This document shows, piece by piece, positions 63,087 through 64,000 of a DNA stretch of 64,000 nucleotides (its first letter is position 1; the number at the start of each line of letters is the position of its first letter). Source of the stretch: Treponema pectinovorum (GTDB taxonomy: Bacteria; Spirochaetota; Spirochaetia; Treponematales; Treponemataceae); the NCBI RefSeq assembly GCF_900497595.1, contig NZ_UFQO01000001.1:478464-542463 (forward strand), written 5' to 3'. Position numbers and translations under genes: made by a program. Under the pieces are notes generated by a model. It saw nothing but the letters and a program-made list of their open reading frames with translations. It had not been told where the DNA came from and did no database searches.

Positions 63087-63545
63087 TCAAAGTGTAATAG
63101 TAATAGAGCCGTCGGTTTTGTTGTTGTTCCACTCATTAGTGTTGTGATATTGCCATTCATAAAAAAATCTCAAAACTTCGTTTGTGTCGGTAATAAAATC
63201 AACAATAAATTTGCTTGTGGGTGGAGAGATTTCTTTACTTATTTTTATTTGAACTATGTTTTTCGTAATCGTATTTGAATAAGCAGTTCCGTTTAAAGTT
63301 GCCGTCACTGTACGAGAATAAACTGCTGTTACAGAATGAGTTCCTTCACCATATTTTTCAAAAAGACAGTTATATATGTGCAAAGCGTCTGTATCTTTTG
63401 GAAAAATAATTTTTGTTGTCGAAACAAAATTTGAACTGTCAGTTTTTGGAATCGAGTTCCTGTCATCGCCGTCATAATTAGAAAGATTGCATCCAGCGAC
63501 AGTGCAAACAAAAATAAAGACCGTAAAAAATCTAAGGAAATTCAT
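63087..63545 (-). CDS. Small hypothetical lipoprotein
   Basis: A 152-residue predicted lipoprotein with signal ending TVAGC (C19). The mature part is about 130 residues, rich in Thr, Ser and Asn, with beta-strand-like alternation (THSVTAVYSRTVTATLNGTA, VLRFFYEWQYHNTNEW, TDGSITITL). No domain is recognised. It stands alone on the minus strand, convergent with the metallopeptidase gene. Confidence 0.6.
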   Translation of the reverse strand: MNFLRFFTVFIFVCTVAGCNLSNYDGDDRNSIPKTDSSNFVSTTKIIFPKDTDALHIYNCLFEKYGEGTHSVTAVYSRTVTATLNGTAYSNTITKNIVQIKISKEISPPTSKFIVDFITDTNEVLRFFYEWQYHNTNEWNNNKTDGSITITL

Positions 63546-63639
63546 ATGCCAATTATATTTTGTTCGTCATAAAAATCAAGTAAACGCTCATTTGTTATAA
63601 TTCAAAAATACAACAGAAAAAAGCGTGCTGTAAAAATCA

Positions 63640-63775
63640 GGGCACATCTTGAGCCAATTCGCGTTGCTCACAGGCACAAGAGCGCGCTTTGCAGGGTTAC
63701 GCTTGCGCTCCAGCCTCCTCACACGCTTACGCTCGCTGCGGTGGCCACATCGGCGCCCTTCCAATCGCTTGTGCA
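63640..63775 (+). repeat. Structured intergenic repeat, copy 7 (near 5S rRNA)
   Basis: A 136-base plus-oriented element: GGGCACAT, hairpin CTTGAGCC/GGCACAAG with one mismatch, GCGCGCTTTGCAGGG, TTACGCTTGCGCTCCAGC, ACGCTCGCTGCGGTGGCC, CCCTTCCAATCG, CTTGTGCA. The terminal arms GCACA and TGTGC pair, and TTGTGC can also pair with GCACAA at 63783-63788. Unlike the other copies it is not directly behind a gene on its own strand. It is the main content of the 333-base gap before the 5S gene; nothing else is seen there. Confidence 0.8.
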
Positions 63776-63878
63776 AAAGTTGGCACAACCGCCACCGCAA
63801 TTTCTCGAGAAAGTAACAAAGGTTGATTAAACTATAAGCTATTTTTTAAGCGCAGAAAAAGTATTTAAAAAGAAAAAA

Positions 63879-63987
63879 GCTGGCAGCTACCTACTTTCCC
63901 GCGAAGAGCAGTATCATCGGCGTAAGAGAGCTTGACTTCCGTGTTCGGAATGGGAACGGGTATTACCTCTCCACTATGGCCACCAGC
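63879..63987 (-). rRNA. rrf: 5S ribosomal RNA
   Basis: On the minus strand this 109-base stretch is a 5S rRNA: 5' GCTGGTGGCCATAGTGGAGA, then ACCCGTTCCCATTCCGAACA, GAAGTCAAGC and a closing GCTGCCAGC. The two ends pair (GCTGG/CCAGC). A T-rich run follows its 3' end. The 23S gene is expected just outside the window at higher coordinates, on the same strand. Confidence 0.95.
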
Positions 63988-64000
63988 AAATTAAACAGTG

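Noticed and set aside
11724..63775. CRISPR array
   Set aside because: The repeats are dispersed over 52 kb, longer than CRISPR repeats and not separated by regular spacers. No cas gene is seen.

Overview
The window is AT-rich bacterial chromosome that almost certainly comes from a spirochaete of the genus Treponema. The evidence is a spirochaete-type flagellar cluster (FlbB collar protein, FliK, FlgD, and a FlgE carrying Lys165 and Cys178, the hook cross-linking pair known from T. denticola), a treponemal-type hexokinase, a signal peptidase I with a very long insertion, many lipoproteins with loose spirochaetal lipoboxes, and a TIGR03545/TIGR03546-type gene pair. The species cannot be named from sequence alone. 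No phage, transposase, CRISPR array or plasmid gene is visible.

Layout. 1-3.5 kb: the end of a DegT-type aminotransferase followed by an overlapping three-gene molybdenum hydroxylase (xanthine dehydrogenase-like) operon whose large subunit has lost a signature motif. 3.5-7.7 kb (minus): queA, ruvB-ruvA-ruvC and a yebC-family gene. 7.8-10.5 kb (minus): the TIGR03545/DUF2062 pair. 10.6-13.3 kb (plus): a NeuB-like synthase and hisS. 13.3-16.5 kb (minus): five small envelope or housekeeping genes. 16.6-19.4 kb: secA. 19.6-25.6 kb (minus): three large surface-type lipoproteins, two of them beta-helix-like. 25.7-32.1 kb (minus): an overlapping operon of adenylate cyclase, FecR-domain protein and outer-membrane-type protein. 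32.4-34.2 kb (minus): lepB. 34.2-36.3 kb: fumarase and an Hpt protein. 36.3-45.6 kb: TatD, a small conserved-looking ORF, miaA, an RlmI-type methyltransferase, and an FHA / phosphatase / Ser-Thr kinase / lon cluster. 45.9-48.9 kb: an accessory-looking stretch with a rhodanese lipoprotein, tRNA-Arg(UCU) and a lipoprotein joining Big2-like domains to an IdeS/Mac-like (C66) cysteine protease. 49.2-53.2 kb (minus): flbB-fliK-flgD-flgE. 53.4-64 kb: GH18 lipoprotein, NCS2 permease, small lipoprotein, UvrD/PcrA helicase, hexokinase, a metallopeptidase with a probable outer-membrane domain, a small lipoprotein and a 5S rRNA.

Two signals stand out. First, the IdeS-like lipoprotein keeps the Cys and His of the C66 family and a His-to-Asp spacing identical to the one I recall for IdeS, suggesting an immunoglobulin-directed or related protease on the cell surface. 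Second, a family of about 110-135 bp GC-rich structured intergenic repeats occurs seven times. Six copies sit just 3' of a gene and in the same orientation. Their short terminal arms show compensatory changes (GCGTA/TACGC, GCGCA/TGCGC, GCACA/TGTGC), as expected for a conserved RNA or single-stranded DNA fold.

The rest is envelope and housekeeping biology typical of a host-associated treponeme: Holliday-junction processing, tRNA modification, secretion (secA, lepB), proteolysis (lon), phospho-signalling, cAMP signalling and motility.
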